Below, one piece after another: positions 1 to 6,959 of a DNA stretch of 12,999 nt (position 1 is the first letter of the stretch; the number at the start of each line of letters is the position of its first letter). The DNA lies in contig NZ_JBAKHX010000132.1 in the NCBI RefSeq assembly GCF_036906915.1, forward strand, positions 1-12,999, in the 5' to 3' direction. Made by a program: the position numbers and the translations under genes. The notes under the pieces are model-generated. The model was given only the letters and a program-made list of their open reading frames with translations. It was not told where the DNA came from and made no database searches. The stretch is from Phytohabitans sp036906915 (GTDB lineage: Bacteria; Actinomycetota; Actinomycetes; Mycobacteriales; Micromonosporaceae).

Positions 1-3000
1 GCCGGGCCCGCCAGGCCGCCGACGCCGAGCGCGCCGGGGAGCTCGGGCTGCTCGCGGCGGCGCGCCGCGCCCGCACCGTCGAGGCGGAGTCCCGGCTGGC
101 CGAGGCGAAGGCGGCCACGAGCGCGGCCCGGGCAGCGGCCGCCGCCGAGTTCGCGGCGCTGGAGGCGCACCACTACGACCTGCTCGCCGACTGGGGCGCG
201 CCCGGCCTGACACCCGATCAGCGGGCCGCCGCGGTGTTGAGCGCCCTCGCCGCGGCCGAGGTCGTCGACGCCGGCGGGGCCGAGGCCGCGGAGTGGGAGC
301 GGCGACGGGGTGAGGCCGCGCGGCGCCAGCGGGCCGGCGACGAGGCGCTTGCCCGGCACCGCGAGGACCGCGCGGCGCTGGTCGGACGGCGGCTGGATCC
401 GGAGGCGGACCTGAAGGCGCTGGCCGAGCGGCATCAACGGCGCCTGGACGACCTGGCCGACGCGGTCGGCGACCTGCTGACGGTGTACCCCCGCGGCGCG
501 GCGGACGCGGGCGGCGCGGCGGAGGGGGCATGGCGCGACGGCGTTGACGAGCTCACCCGGCTCGACGAGCTCCGCGCGGAGCACGCGGCCACGGCGGATC
601 GGGCGTGGCAGTACCGGCGCGACTCGATCCGGACCGCGCAGGAGTACGAGCGGGCCGGCGACGACACCCGCGCCGCCGAGCACCGCGGCGCCGCCGCCCG
701 GATGAGAGAGGCGGCGCTGGCGGCCGAGCGCGAGGCAGCCGAGGCCGGAGCCCGCCTCGCCGAACACCGCCGCCGGCACGAACGGGAGCTGGACCGGGCG
801 CTGTGGGAGCGGCGGTGGACCGCGATGGCGCAGGGCTCGGCGCGCCGGTACGGAGAGGCGGTGGCCGACCTGTCCAAGGCCGGCCGGGAAGCGGCGGCGC
901 TGCCCGACCGGCGGGTCACCACCGAGGAGCGGCTGAGCGCGGTCGGCCCCGCCGTGGACCGGCTCGACGAACTGCTCGATGGCCTGCATCTGGAACAGGT
1001 CGCGGTGCAGGAGGCGCTGCGGCGCGCCGCGTGGCACCAGGCGCGAGGCGCCCACCTGCGCGAGGTGGGCGGTGATCCGTGGGACGACGAGCAGCGCGCC
1101 GACGACCTCGTCGAGCGGGCCGCACGCGCCCTGGACCGGGCGGGGGAGCTGGGCCGGGAGGCGCTTTCGGCCCGACTGGCCGAGATGGCGGCGCGCGGGG
1201 AGGTCGACGCGGCGCGGCACGCCGAGGACTTGCTGGCGGCGCGGGTCGCGAACCGGGTGGCCAAGGCCGCCCGGGAACTCGCCGAGGCGGACCGCGGCCA
1301 CCGTTTACTCACCCAGGAGGAGCCGCCACAGGTGCACGCCGGTGTGGTGCGGGGGTCGCGGATGGTGCAGGCCGACCTGCCTGCGCAGGATTCCGGCGTG
1401 GCCGACGAGGAGATCTTCGCCGGGATCGCCGCGCTGCCAGTCGGCGCCTTCGAAGGCGACGTGCTCGCCGTGGAGCCGGTCGACGCCACGCACGTCGTCG
1501 TGCGGGTACCCCATCAGGACGATCCGATCCACTTCCGGGCCGAGGCGGCCGACCTGCCGGCCGACCTGTTCGCCCGGACCGTGCGGCGGTCGGGCACCGC
1601 CGACGACCCCCACGTGCTGAACGTGACCCGGAACATCCTGGCCGCCGACCGGCCGGCGCTACTGCCGCGGGCCGTCGGCCACGAGATCCGGCACGCCGTA
1701 CTGCACCTGGCCGGGGTGGAGGAGCAGCTGGCCGAGGTCGCGGCGCGGGGCACCGAGGCGCTGGTCATCGACGGCCAACTCGGCATGGCCGGCGCGGCGG
1801 AACGGGATGCCCTGCACGTCGACCGCCGTGCCCTGGATGTTCACCTGGTGGGGGAGGCGCCGCCGCGGTCCACATCGGACCTGCGGGCGTGGCGGGAGGC
1901 GCACCTGCACCCCGGGATCAGCGCCCGGCTGCGGAAGACGTTGCACGCCGTCCCGGCCTCGGTCCAGGCCGCCGCCGCGCTGGTGGACACCGAGCGGGCC
2001 GCGCTCGCCGCCGCCAGCAGGGCGATCACCGAACAGGTACACCCGCACCTGGTCCCGCGCACCGGCAACGTCGTCAGCAAGACCGCGAAGAGGGTCAATG
2101 CCCTGGCGCAGCGGGCGGTGCAGCCGGCGAAGAAGACGTCGACGATGCCACTTTCGACCTTCGAAAGGGAGCTGAAGCGGATCGAGGACGCGGCGGAGCG
2201 GTTGGCCGGCGCGGCCGACGACGCGGCGCTCGACCTGTACGCGCCCAGGTCCGGCCCGGTCCGGGCGGTGGCCGACGGGCTCCGCCAGCTCCGCGAGGAG
2301 CTGCGCCAGAGCGTGTCGGGCGCCCAGGCGGCCGCCCAGACACTGAAGGGCGCCGCCAAGGCGGTCAAGGCCGGCAAGCCCGACGCCAACGCGCACCGCG
2401 CGCTGGAACAGGCGCGCGGCCAGCTCGTCGCCGCCGTCGAGACGCTGGACAGGCTGGTCGCCAACCTGCCACGGATCACGCGGAGCCTCACCGCCGCGGT
2501 CGACGAGATCCCCACCGTGGACCGGTCGCCGGCCTCCGTACTGGAGGCGGCGCAGGCTCAGCCGGAGCGCGGCGCGTGGCGGTACACGACCGGCCGGTCA
2601 CGACTGGCGGCCGTGCGGCGGCTCCCCGACCGGCTGGACCGGGCGCTCCTGGAACCGCTGGAGGACCCGATCCGGAGGCTCACGGCGGTGCAGGAGGAGC
2701 TGCGGGCGCTCGACCTGCGGCTGACCGCGCTCCGCGACGAGGGCACGTGGCCGGACCAGGACGAGCGACAGGTCATTGTGGACACGGCGAGAGAGCAGGG
2801 CCGGCGCGACATCCTCGCAGCCGTGGGAGCCGCCCTGGACCGGATCGTCGACGACCCGCTGCCGCCGCTGCTGCCCGAGGCGCCCGACCTGGGCCAGTTC
2901 CCCGGCGGCGGCGCGATCGCCGACGTCCTGACGATCGCGGCGCGGCTCAAGGAAGGGCTGAGCACCGCCGAGGCCGCCGTCGACGGATTGGCCGACCTCG

Positions 3001-6000
3001 CCGGTGAGACAGACACCATGCTCGCCCGGGTGCTGGCCAAGAACCGACCGCCGAGCCCGGATGCCAGGCCCGCGCTCGCCGAAGCCGTGGCCGGCGTGCG
3101 GCACGCCGCGAGGGCGGCCGCCCGGCTGGCCGACCACCTGAACGGCCGGCGCGAGCGGCTGATGGCGCTGGTCGAGCTGGCGCAGCGGGCGGCGGAGCGG
3201 GTCGAGCCGGGCGCCCCGCCGCCGCCGGTCGCCGAGATGACCGCCGCCGACCTCGCGGACCTCTACGCGGTCGAGCCGGTACCGGCGGGCATGGTCGTCG
3301 CGCGGTCCTCGCGGGCGCGGGCGTTCGCCCAGATGTTCCCGGCCGCCGAGGGCGACTTCGCGGTGGTGGTCGACACGGTGACCGCACCGGACGGGCAGAT
3401 CCTCGGCTTCGCGCCACCGGGCCGGCCGACCATCGCGGACGAGCTGATGGACGCCGCCGAGCTGTGGGAGCTGACCCACCGGGCGATCGAGCTGTCCGGA
3501 CGTACGGACGTGACCCGGATCGTGCTGGTGGCCTCCGGCGCGGCGGCGCTGGCCGCGCAATTCCATGAGCTGGCCGCATCCGGCGACATCGCGGCCACCC
3601 TGGCGCCTCGTGGCACCGTGTGGCTCACCCCGGACGGCGAGCCGTTCGTGGCGGCCGCCGGCTGGGACGCCAACCTGCGCCGGCCGGTGCCGGCCGGCCC
3701 CGATGCCGGGTGGGAGGTGTACACGTCGGATGGTCCACAGGATCCGGTGATGGACCTGAGCCGGCCCGTGGCGCAGTCGCCGGAGCCGGCGCGCATCGTG
3801 TCCCTTGTGGACAGCTTCGACGCCGCGGTGGCGGCCGCGGATCTGGACCTGCCGTCGGATGTCACGGTCGTCGTCATGGGTCGAGGCGTCTCGCCGTCGA
3901 GGCTGGTGTCTACTTTGGAGGATCGGATCGCCCGAGGCGAGCTGCCGGCCGAAAGCCGCCGACATGCCCTGCTGCTGACCCGCCCGAACGGGGACAGCGT
4001 GCCCGGCGACGAGTACGGCCAAGCGGTCGCGAAGGCGTGGGGCGCCCCTGTGCTCACCCCGACCCGGGAGATGTGGCTGCGCCGGGATCCGGTCGGCCGG
4101 TGGCGGATCGACGGCGGCGGCGTCCGGTACGTGCCGGGTGAGGGCCTGCGCCAATCCGCCCGCGCCGAGCACGGCAAGCGCGCCGTGGTGCACGTGTACC
4201 ACCCCGACGGCCTGATCCGCCGCTACCTCGACGTGTATGGGTACGACGAGGAAAGGCACCGCGCGCGGCTGGCGGAGTCCGGCGCGCGTCCCGGGCCGGA
4301 GATCCCCGGCGCGCCGCGCGCCTCGCCGCAGGCGCGGGGCATCCAGTTCGCCGAGCGCCCGCCGAGCTGGACCCGGACCGAGGTGGTACCCGGCTACGTC
4401 GACATCCACCTCGACCCCGACGGGGTTGACGCGTACTCGCCTGGGGAGCTGCTGGCACCGCTCGACCCCGCGGCGGCCGGCGAGGCGATCCGCCTGTGGC
4501 ACGAGCAGCGGCTGCTCGGGCCGCCGGGCTGGTTCCTCGGTGTCCGGCTGCCGGGCCTGGGCCTGACCGGATACAGCCCGCTGGTGGCGCGGCTGGCGCG
4601 GGCCGCCGGCGTACACGTGCTCGTGCCGTGGGCCGGCGACGACCTCGGCCGCCGGCTCACCCCGGGCGGGGCGTCCGAGTCGTCCACCGGCGCCGGGCCC
4701 TACGTCCGGTACGCGCCGGACGGCCGGATCGTGCCCTACTACGCCACATCCCGGCCGGCCCTGCTGATGCGGGTCGGCGACGGCTTCCTGGGCGCCGGCG
4801 GCATCGAGCCGGCCGCTGAGCCGTTCAGTTCGCTGCCCGAACGCGTGCTGCTCGACCATCCGACCACGCCGGAGCACGCGACCGGGCTGGCCCGGGATTC
4901 CGGGGTGACGGTGATCGCCACCGGCCGGATGCCCGACGACGATCGCCGTGACCTGGTCCGGGACGGGGTGTGGGAGACCCCGGACGGCCCGGTGCTCGCC
5001 CCCGAGGTGGGCAAGTTCCACGAGTACCGGCCGGATGGCACCGTGCTGCCGTACCTGCCGGAGACTTGGACGACCCAGCGGGTGTACGCCGGCGCGCGCG
5101 GCGCGGCGCGGGACGAATTCGGCCGGGCCGACTCCGGTCCGGAGCCCGAGCCGCTCGTCCTGCTCGGCCCGACGGAGCCGCACGTGCCGCACCTCGAGAT
5201 GGACCTGTCGACCATCGCCCGGCCCCTGGCCGACGAGGTGTCGCACCCGTCCGCCCGTACGCTGCTGCCACTGCCGAACGGCGCCTTTCCGCTGGTCGTG
5301 GAGGACGGCAAGCTGATGAAGGACCTCGGCAAGAGCCGGGTGGCGCTCGACGTGGAGGGCGCCGCCTTCTACCGGACCACGGACGGCGGGCTCGTGCTCG
5401 GCACCACGCACGGGGAGGTGGCCGTCGCCGGTGAACTGACCGCCACCCAGGGAGTGCTGCGCAGCGTCGTGGACGATGGGAGCCACCCGGGCAACGTCAT
5501 CCGGACCGTACAGGAGATGATCCGTCAGGGCCTGCGGCCGCACCCGGACGGCCTGCTGGTCTTCCGGTCCGGCGATCCCGACGGGCACCTCATGACCTAC
5601 GGCACCCACGTCCGCCCGGCCGCCGGCCGCCCCGCCCCCGCCGCCGACCTGGTCGAGCTCCTGACCCGGAGCAAGGCACTCCTGCTCGACTTCGACGGAC
5701 CGATCACCGACCTGTACGCCGCGCGCTCCGCGATGGACGGCCTGGCCAGGATTCGCGCCCTACTCGAGGAGGCCGGCGTCGCGCTGCCCCCGCCGATCGC
5801 CGCCGAGACCAACATGGTCACGGTCATCCGCTGGGCCTTCGGGCTCGGCCAGCCCGACCTGACCCGCGCGCTGGAGGAGGCGCTCGGCGAGATGGACCGG
5901 ACCGTTGTGGACGCCGCCACGCCCACGCCGTACGCGCTGCGACTCCTGCTGGCCGCCCGGGCGGCCAGCCGGCCCGTGGCAATGGTCAGCAACTCGTCGG

Positions 6001-6353
6001 AGCGGGCCATCACCAGGTTCCTGGAGACGAACGGCTACAGCGACCTGATCACTACGGTCATCGGGCGGGCACCAGGCGAGCCGGAGCGGTGGAAGCCGGC
6101 CCCGGACCCCGTCCTGCGCGCGGCCGCCGCGCTCGGCCTCGACCCGGAGGCGGTCGTGTTGATCGGTGACGAGCCGGCCGACGTCGCCGCGGCGAGGGCC
6201 GCCGGGGCACGCATAATCGGGTACGCGAAAAAGCCGTCGACGGCCGAGCGGTTCGCCGCGTCCGGGCCCGACGCGGTGGTGGAGAGCATGCGTGAGCTCG
6301 CGGAGGCCCTCCGGGTGCTCCAGCGGGACGACGTAGACGATCGGGAAGGGTGA
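1..6353 (+). CDS. Giant multidomain protein (3' part), with HExxH motif, PDG repeats and C-terminal HAD phosphatase domain; candidate type VII secretion effector
   Basis: The frame is open from the first complete codon at base 3, so the gene starts outside the window. A GTG at 234 is not convincing as a start because the same Ala/Glu/Arg-rich coding continues upstream. At least 2116 residues (numbered from base 3) are visible. Residues 1 to about 440 are charged and helical, probably coiled coil. About 440-600 form a compact alpha/beta segment with HEIRH at 560-564. About 640-1085 are again helical. About 1087-1880 are diverged alpha/beta units with repeated PDG motifs. About 1885-2110 form a HAD domain: motif I DFDG (Asp1896, Asp1898), an alpha-helical C1-type cap, motif II Ser1996, motif III Lys2031, motif IV GDxxxD (Asp2056, Asp2060). 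HAD enzymes are usually phosphohydrolases; the substrate here is unknown. The downstream EccE and EccA-class genes suggest, but do not prove, export by a type VII system with the HAD domain as cargo. No signal peptide or membrane segment is visible. Confidence 0.85.
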   Translation, partial: RARQAADAERAGELGLLAAARRARTVEAESRLAEAKAATSAARAAAAAEFAALEAHHYDLLADWGAPGLTPDQRAAAVLSALAAAEVVDAGGAEAAEWERRRGEAARRQRAGDEALARHREDRAALVGRRLDPEADLKALAERHQRRLDDLADAVGDLLTVYPRGAADAGGAAEGAWRDGVDELTRLDELRAEHAATADRAWQYRRDSIRTAQEYERAGDDTRAAEHRGAAARMREAALAAEREAAEAGARLAEHRRRHERELDRALWERRWTAMAQGSARRYGEAVADLSKAGREAAALPDRRVTTEERLSAVGPAVDRLDELLDGLHLEQVAVQEALRRAAWHQARGAHLREVGGDPWDDEQRADDLVERAARALDRAGELGREALSARLAEMAARGEVDAARHAEDLLAARVANRVAKAARELAEADRGHRLLTQEEPPQVHAGVVRGSRMVQADLPAQDSGVADEEIFAGIAALPVGAFEGDVLAVEPVDATHVVVRVPHQDDPIHFRAEAADLPADLFARTVRRSGTADDPHVLNVTRNILAADRPALLPRAVGHEIRHAVLHLAGVEEQLAEVAARGTEALVIDGQLGMAGAAERDALHVDRRALDVHLVGEAPPRSTSDLRAWREAHLHPGISARLRKTLHAVPASVQAAAALVDTERAALAAASRAITEQVHPHLVPRTGNVVSKTAKRVNALAQRAVQPAKKTSTMPLSTFERELKRIEDAAERLAGAADDAALDLYAPRSGPVRAVADGLRQLREELRQSVSGAQAAAQTLKGAAKAVKAGKPDANAHRALEQARGQLVAAVETLDRLVANLPRITRSLTAAVDEIPTVDRSPASVLEAAQAQPERGAWRYTTGRSRLAAVRRLPDRLDRALLEPLEDPIRRLTAVQEELRALDLRLTALRDEGTWPDQDERQVIVDTAREQGRRDILAAVGAALDRIVDDPLPPLLPEAPDLGQFPGGGAIADVLTIAARLKEGLSTAEAAVDGLADLAGETDTMLARVLAKNRPPSPDARPALAEAVAGVRHAARAAARLADHLNGRRERLMALVELAQRAAERVEPGAPPPPVAEMTAADLADLYAVEPVPAGMVVARSSRARAFAQMFPAAEGDFAVVVDTVTAPDGQILGFAPPGRPTIADELMDAAELWELTHRAIELSGRTDVTRIVLVASGAAALAAQFHELAASGDIAATLAPRGTVWLTPDGEPFVAAAGWDANLRRPVPAGPDAGWEVYTSDGPQDPVMDLSRPVAQSPEPARIVSLVDSFDAAVAAADLDLPSDVTVVVMGRGVSPSRLVSTLEDRIARGELPAESRRHALLLTRPNGDSVPGDEYGQAVAKAWGAPVLTPTREMWLRRDPVGRWRIDGGGVRYVPGEGLRQSARAEHGKRAVVHVYHPDGLIRRYLDVYGYDEERHRARLAESGARPGPEIPGAPRASPQARGIQFAERPPSWTRTEVVPGYVDIHLDPDGVDAYSPGELLAPLDPAAAGEAIRLWHEQRLLGPPGWFLGVRLPGLGLTGYSPLVARLARAAGVHVLVPWAGDDLGRRLTPGGASESSTGAGPYVRYAPDGRIVPYYATSRPALLMRVGDGFLGAGGIEPAAEPFSSLPERVLLDHPTTPEHATGLARDSGVTVIATGRMPDDDRRDLVRDGVWETPDGPVLAPEVGKFHEYRPDGTVLPYLPETWTTQRVYAGARGAARDEFGRADSGPEPEPLVLLGPTEPHVPHLEMDLSTIARPLADEVSHPSARTLLPLPNGAFPLVVEDGKLMKDLGKSRVALDVEGAAFYRTTDGGLVLGTTHGEVAVAGELTATQGVLRSVVDDGSHPGNVIRTVQEMIRQGLRPHPDGLLVFRSGDPDGHLMTYGTHVRPAAGRPAPAADLVELLTRSKALLLDFDGPITDLYAARSAMDGLARIRALLEEAGVALPPPIAAETNMVTVIRWAFGLGQPDLTRALEEALGEMDRTVVDAATPTPYALRLLLAARAASRPVAMVSNSSERAITRFLETNGYSDLITTVIGRAPGEPERWKPAPDPVLRAAAALGLDPEAVVLIGDEPADVAAARAAGARIIGYAKKPSTAERFAASGPDAVVESMRELAEALRVLQRDDVDDREG
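1680..1694 (+). other. HEIRH (HExxH) zinc-metallopeptidase-like motif inside the giant protein
   Basis: Within the giant protein, residues 560-564 read H-E-I-R-H, followed by AVLHLAG and two glutamates. It sits at the end of a roughly 110-residue alpha/beta segment between two helical regions. HExxH is the zinc-binding helix of gluzincin and related peptidases. Whether a third ligand exists is not clear from sequence alone, so activity is uncertain. It could be an active or degenerate self-processing peptidase, or chance. Confidence 0.45.
3262..5095 (+). repeat. Diverged repeat region of the giant protein with W-x-T-P-D-G and Y-x-P-D-G motifs
   Basis: About 600 residues appear to be built from four related but strongly diverged units. 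Each has a hydrophobic strand, an Ala-rich helix ending in a glycine, a second hydrophobic strand and then PDG turns. Clear motif copies are VWLTPDG (3618-3638) and VWETPDG (4968-4988), and VYHPDG (4194-4211), RYAPDG (4707-4724) and EYRPDG (5022-5039). The last three are each followed by a similar R/V/L-rich strand ending in a tyrosine. This is protein-level repetition, since the DNA copies are not close. The function is unknown; a structural or passenger role in a large secreted protein is the simplest guess. Confidence 0.55.
5640..6335 (+). other. HAD-superfamily hydrolase domain at the C-terminus of the giant protein
   Basis: About 230 residues form a complete HAD domain of subfamily I type. 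Motif I LLLDFDG (nucleophile Asp codon at 5688) is followed by about 90 residues of helical cap. Motif II is MVSNSS (Ser codon at 5988), motif III WKP (Lys codon at 6093), and motif IV LIGDEPADV (Asp codons at 6168 and 6180). All four catalytic motifs are intact and in order, so the domain is predicted to be an active phosphatase or phosphatase-like enzyme. A free-standing HAD phosphatase is a similar size, which fits a module added to the end of a large carrier. Confidence 0.85.
6344..6350 (+). promoter_or_regulatory. Shine-Dalgarno sequence for the zinc-ribbon gene
   Basis: GGAAGGG lies seven bases before the GTG at 6358 and overlaps the last codons of the giant gene. It fixes the GTG start of the downstream gene and indicates that both are translated from one transcript. 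Confidence 0.6.
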
Positions 6354-6357
6354 GAGC

Positions 6358-6909
6358 GTGGCGTTGCTGCTGGAGCGGTCGGTGGAGGAAGCGCACCTCT
6401 ACATGGCGATGCACCCGTGCGACGTGTGCGGCGAGTCCGAGTTCGAGTGCCGCAGCGCCGTCATCATGGCCGAGGGCGACCTCGCCAGCCGGTACGAGGG
6501 AGAGTGCGACGGCTGTGGCACCGCCCGGGAGTTCGTGTTCCGCCTGCCGGAGACGGTGTCGCTGCCCGGCCAGCGGCTGCGGTTCGGCGGGCCGGAACCG
6601 TCCGAGCTGCTGGATGCCGGCGAATGGCTGTGGGTGGCCGGCAACTTCGCCGCCATCGAGCCGCTAGGCGACCTGGCCGAGCTGACTGTCGAGGATCTGG
6701 CCGCGGCGCGGGCCGACCTGGGCGGCGCGGTCGCCGCCATGGACGAGGTGTTGAAGTTCCTGCCCGCCGGGGCCGAGGAGCCGCCGGACGAGGCGTTCTG
6801 GTCCGAGCACGGCAAGCGGGTGCGCGCCGAGCGGCCCGGGGACCTGCGCCGCGAGCGTCTGGAGGCCCGCCGCGCGAAATACGAGGAAGCCCTCGCCCTT
6901 CTCCCGTGA
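6358..6909 (+). CDS. Small protein with zinc-ribbon-like N-terminus; candidate partner or immunity protein of the giant protein
   Basis: A 183-aa protein starting at GTG 6358, four bases after the giant gene's stop and preceded by a clear Shine-Dalgarno sequence. The pair is therefore almost certainly one operon. Cys21-x2-Cys24 and Cys50-x2-Cys53 form a probable zinc ribbon, with a further cysteine at 31. The rest is acidic and rich in helix: about residues 105-135 are Ala/Glu/Leu-rich, and the last 30 residues are Arg/Glu-rich. There is no signal peptide or membrane segment, so it is expected in the cytoplasm. I do not recognise a named family. A small cytosolic gene directly behind a large effector-like gene with a C-terminal enzyme domain is the usual place for an immunity protein. 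A dedicated chaperone or an unrelated structural partner is equally compatible. It ends 42 bases from a convergent gene. Confidence 0.85.
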   Translation: MALLLERSVEEAHLYMAMHPCDVCGESEFECRSAVIMAEGDLASRYEGECDGCGTAREFVFRLPETVSLPGQRLRFGGPEPSELLDAGEWLWVAGNFAAIEPLGDLAELTVEDLAAARADLGGAVAAMDEVLKFLPAGAEEPPDEAFWSEHGKRVRAERPGDLRRERLEARRAKYEEALALLP

Positions 6910-6959
6910 ACGAAGCGTCCCGAAGGCGCTGGAGCTACCGGGGGTGCTCGATCACGGGA
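6902..6959. terminator. Possible bidirectional terminator or hairpin between convergent genes
   Basis: A perfect 8-bp inverted repeat, TCCCGTGA (6902-6909) and TCACGGGA (6952-6959), is made by the last codons and stops of the two convergent genes. Inside it, GAGCTACC (6932-6939) pairs with GGTGCTC (6943-6949), with one bulged T and a GGG loop. There is no T-tract, so this is not a standard intrinsic terminator. T-less hairpins are commonly proposed as terminators in actinobacteria. The end-codon match may be partly coincidental. Confidence 0.35.

Noticed and set aside
2598..5609. Very long open frame on the minus strand (1003 codons) opposite the giant gene
   Set aside because: It mirrors the GC-biased codons of the giant gene and shows no recognisable domain. 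The plus frame has intact HAD motifs and PDG repeats and is clearly the coding one.
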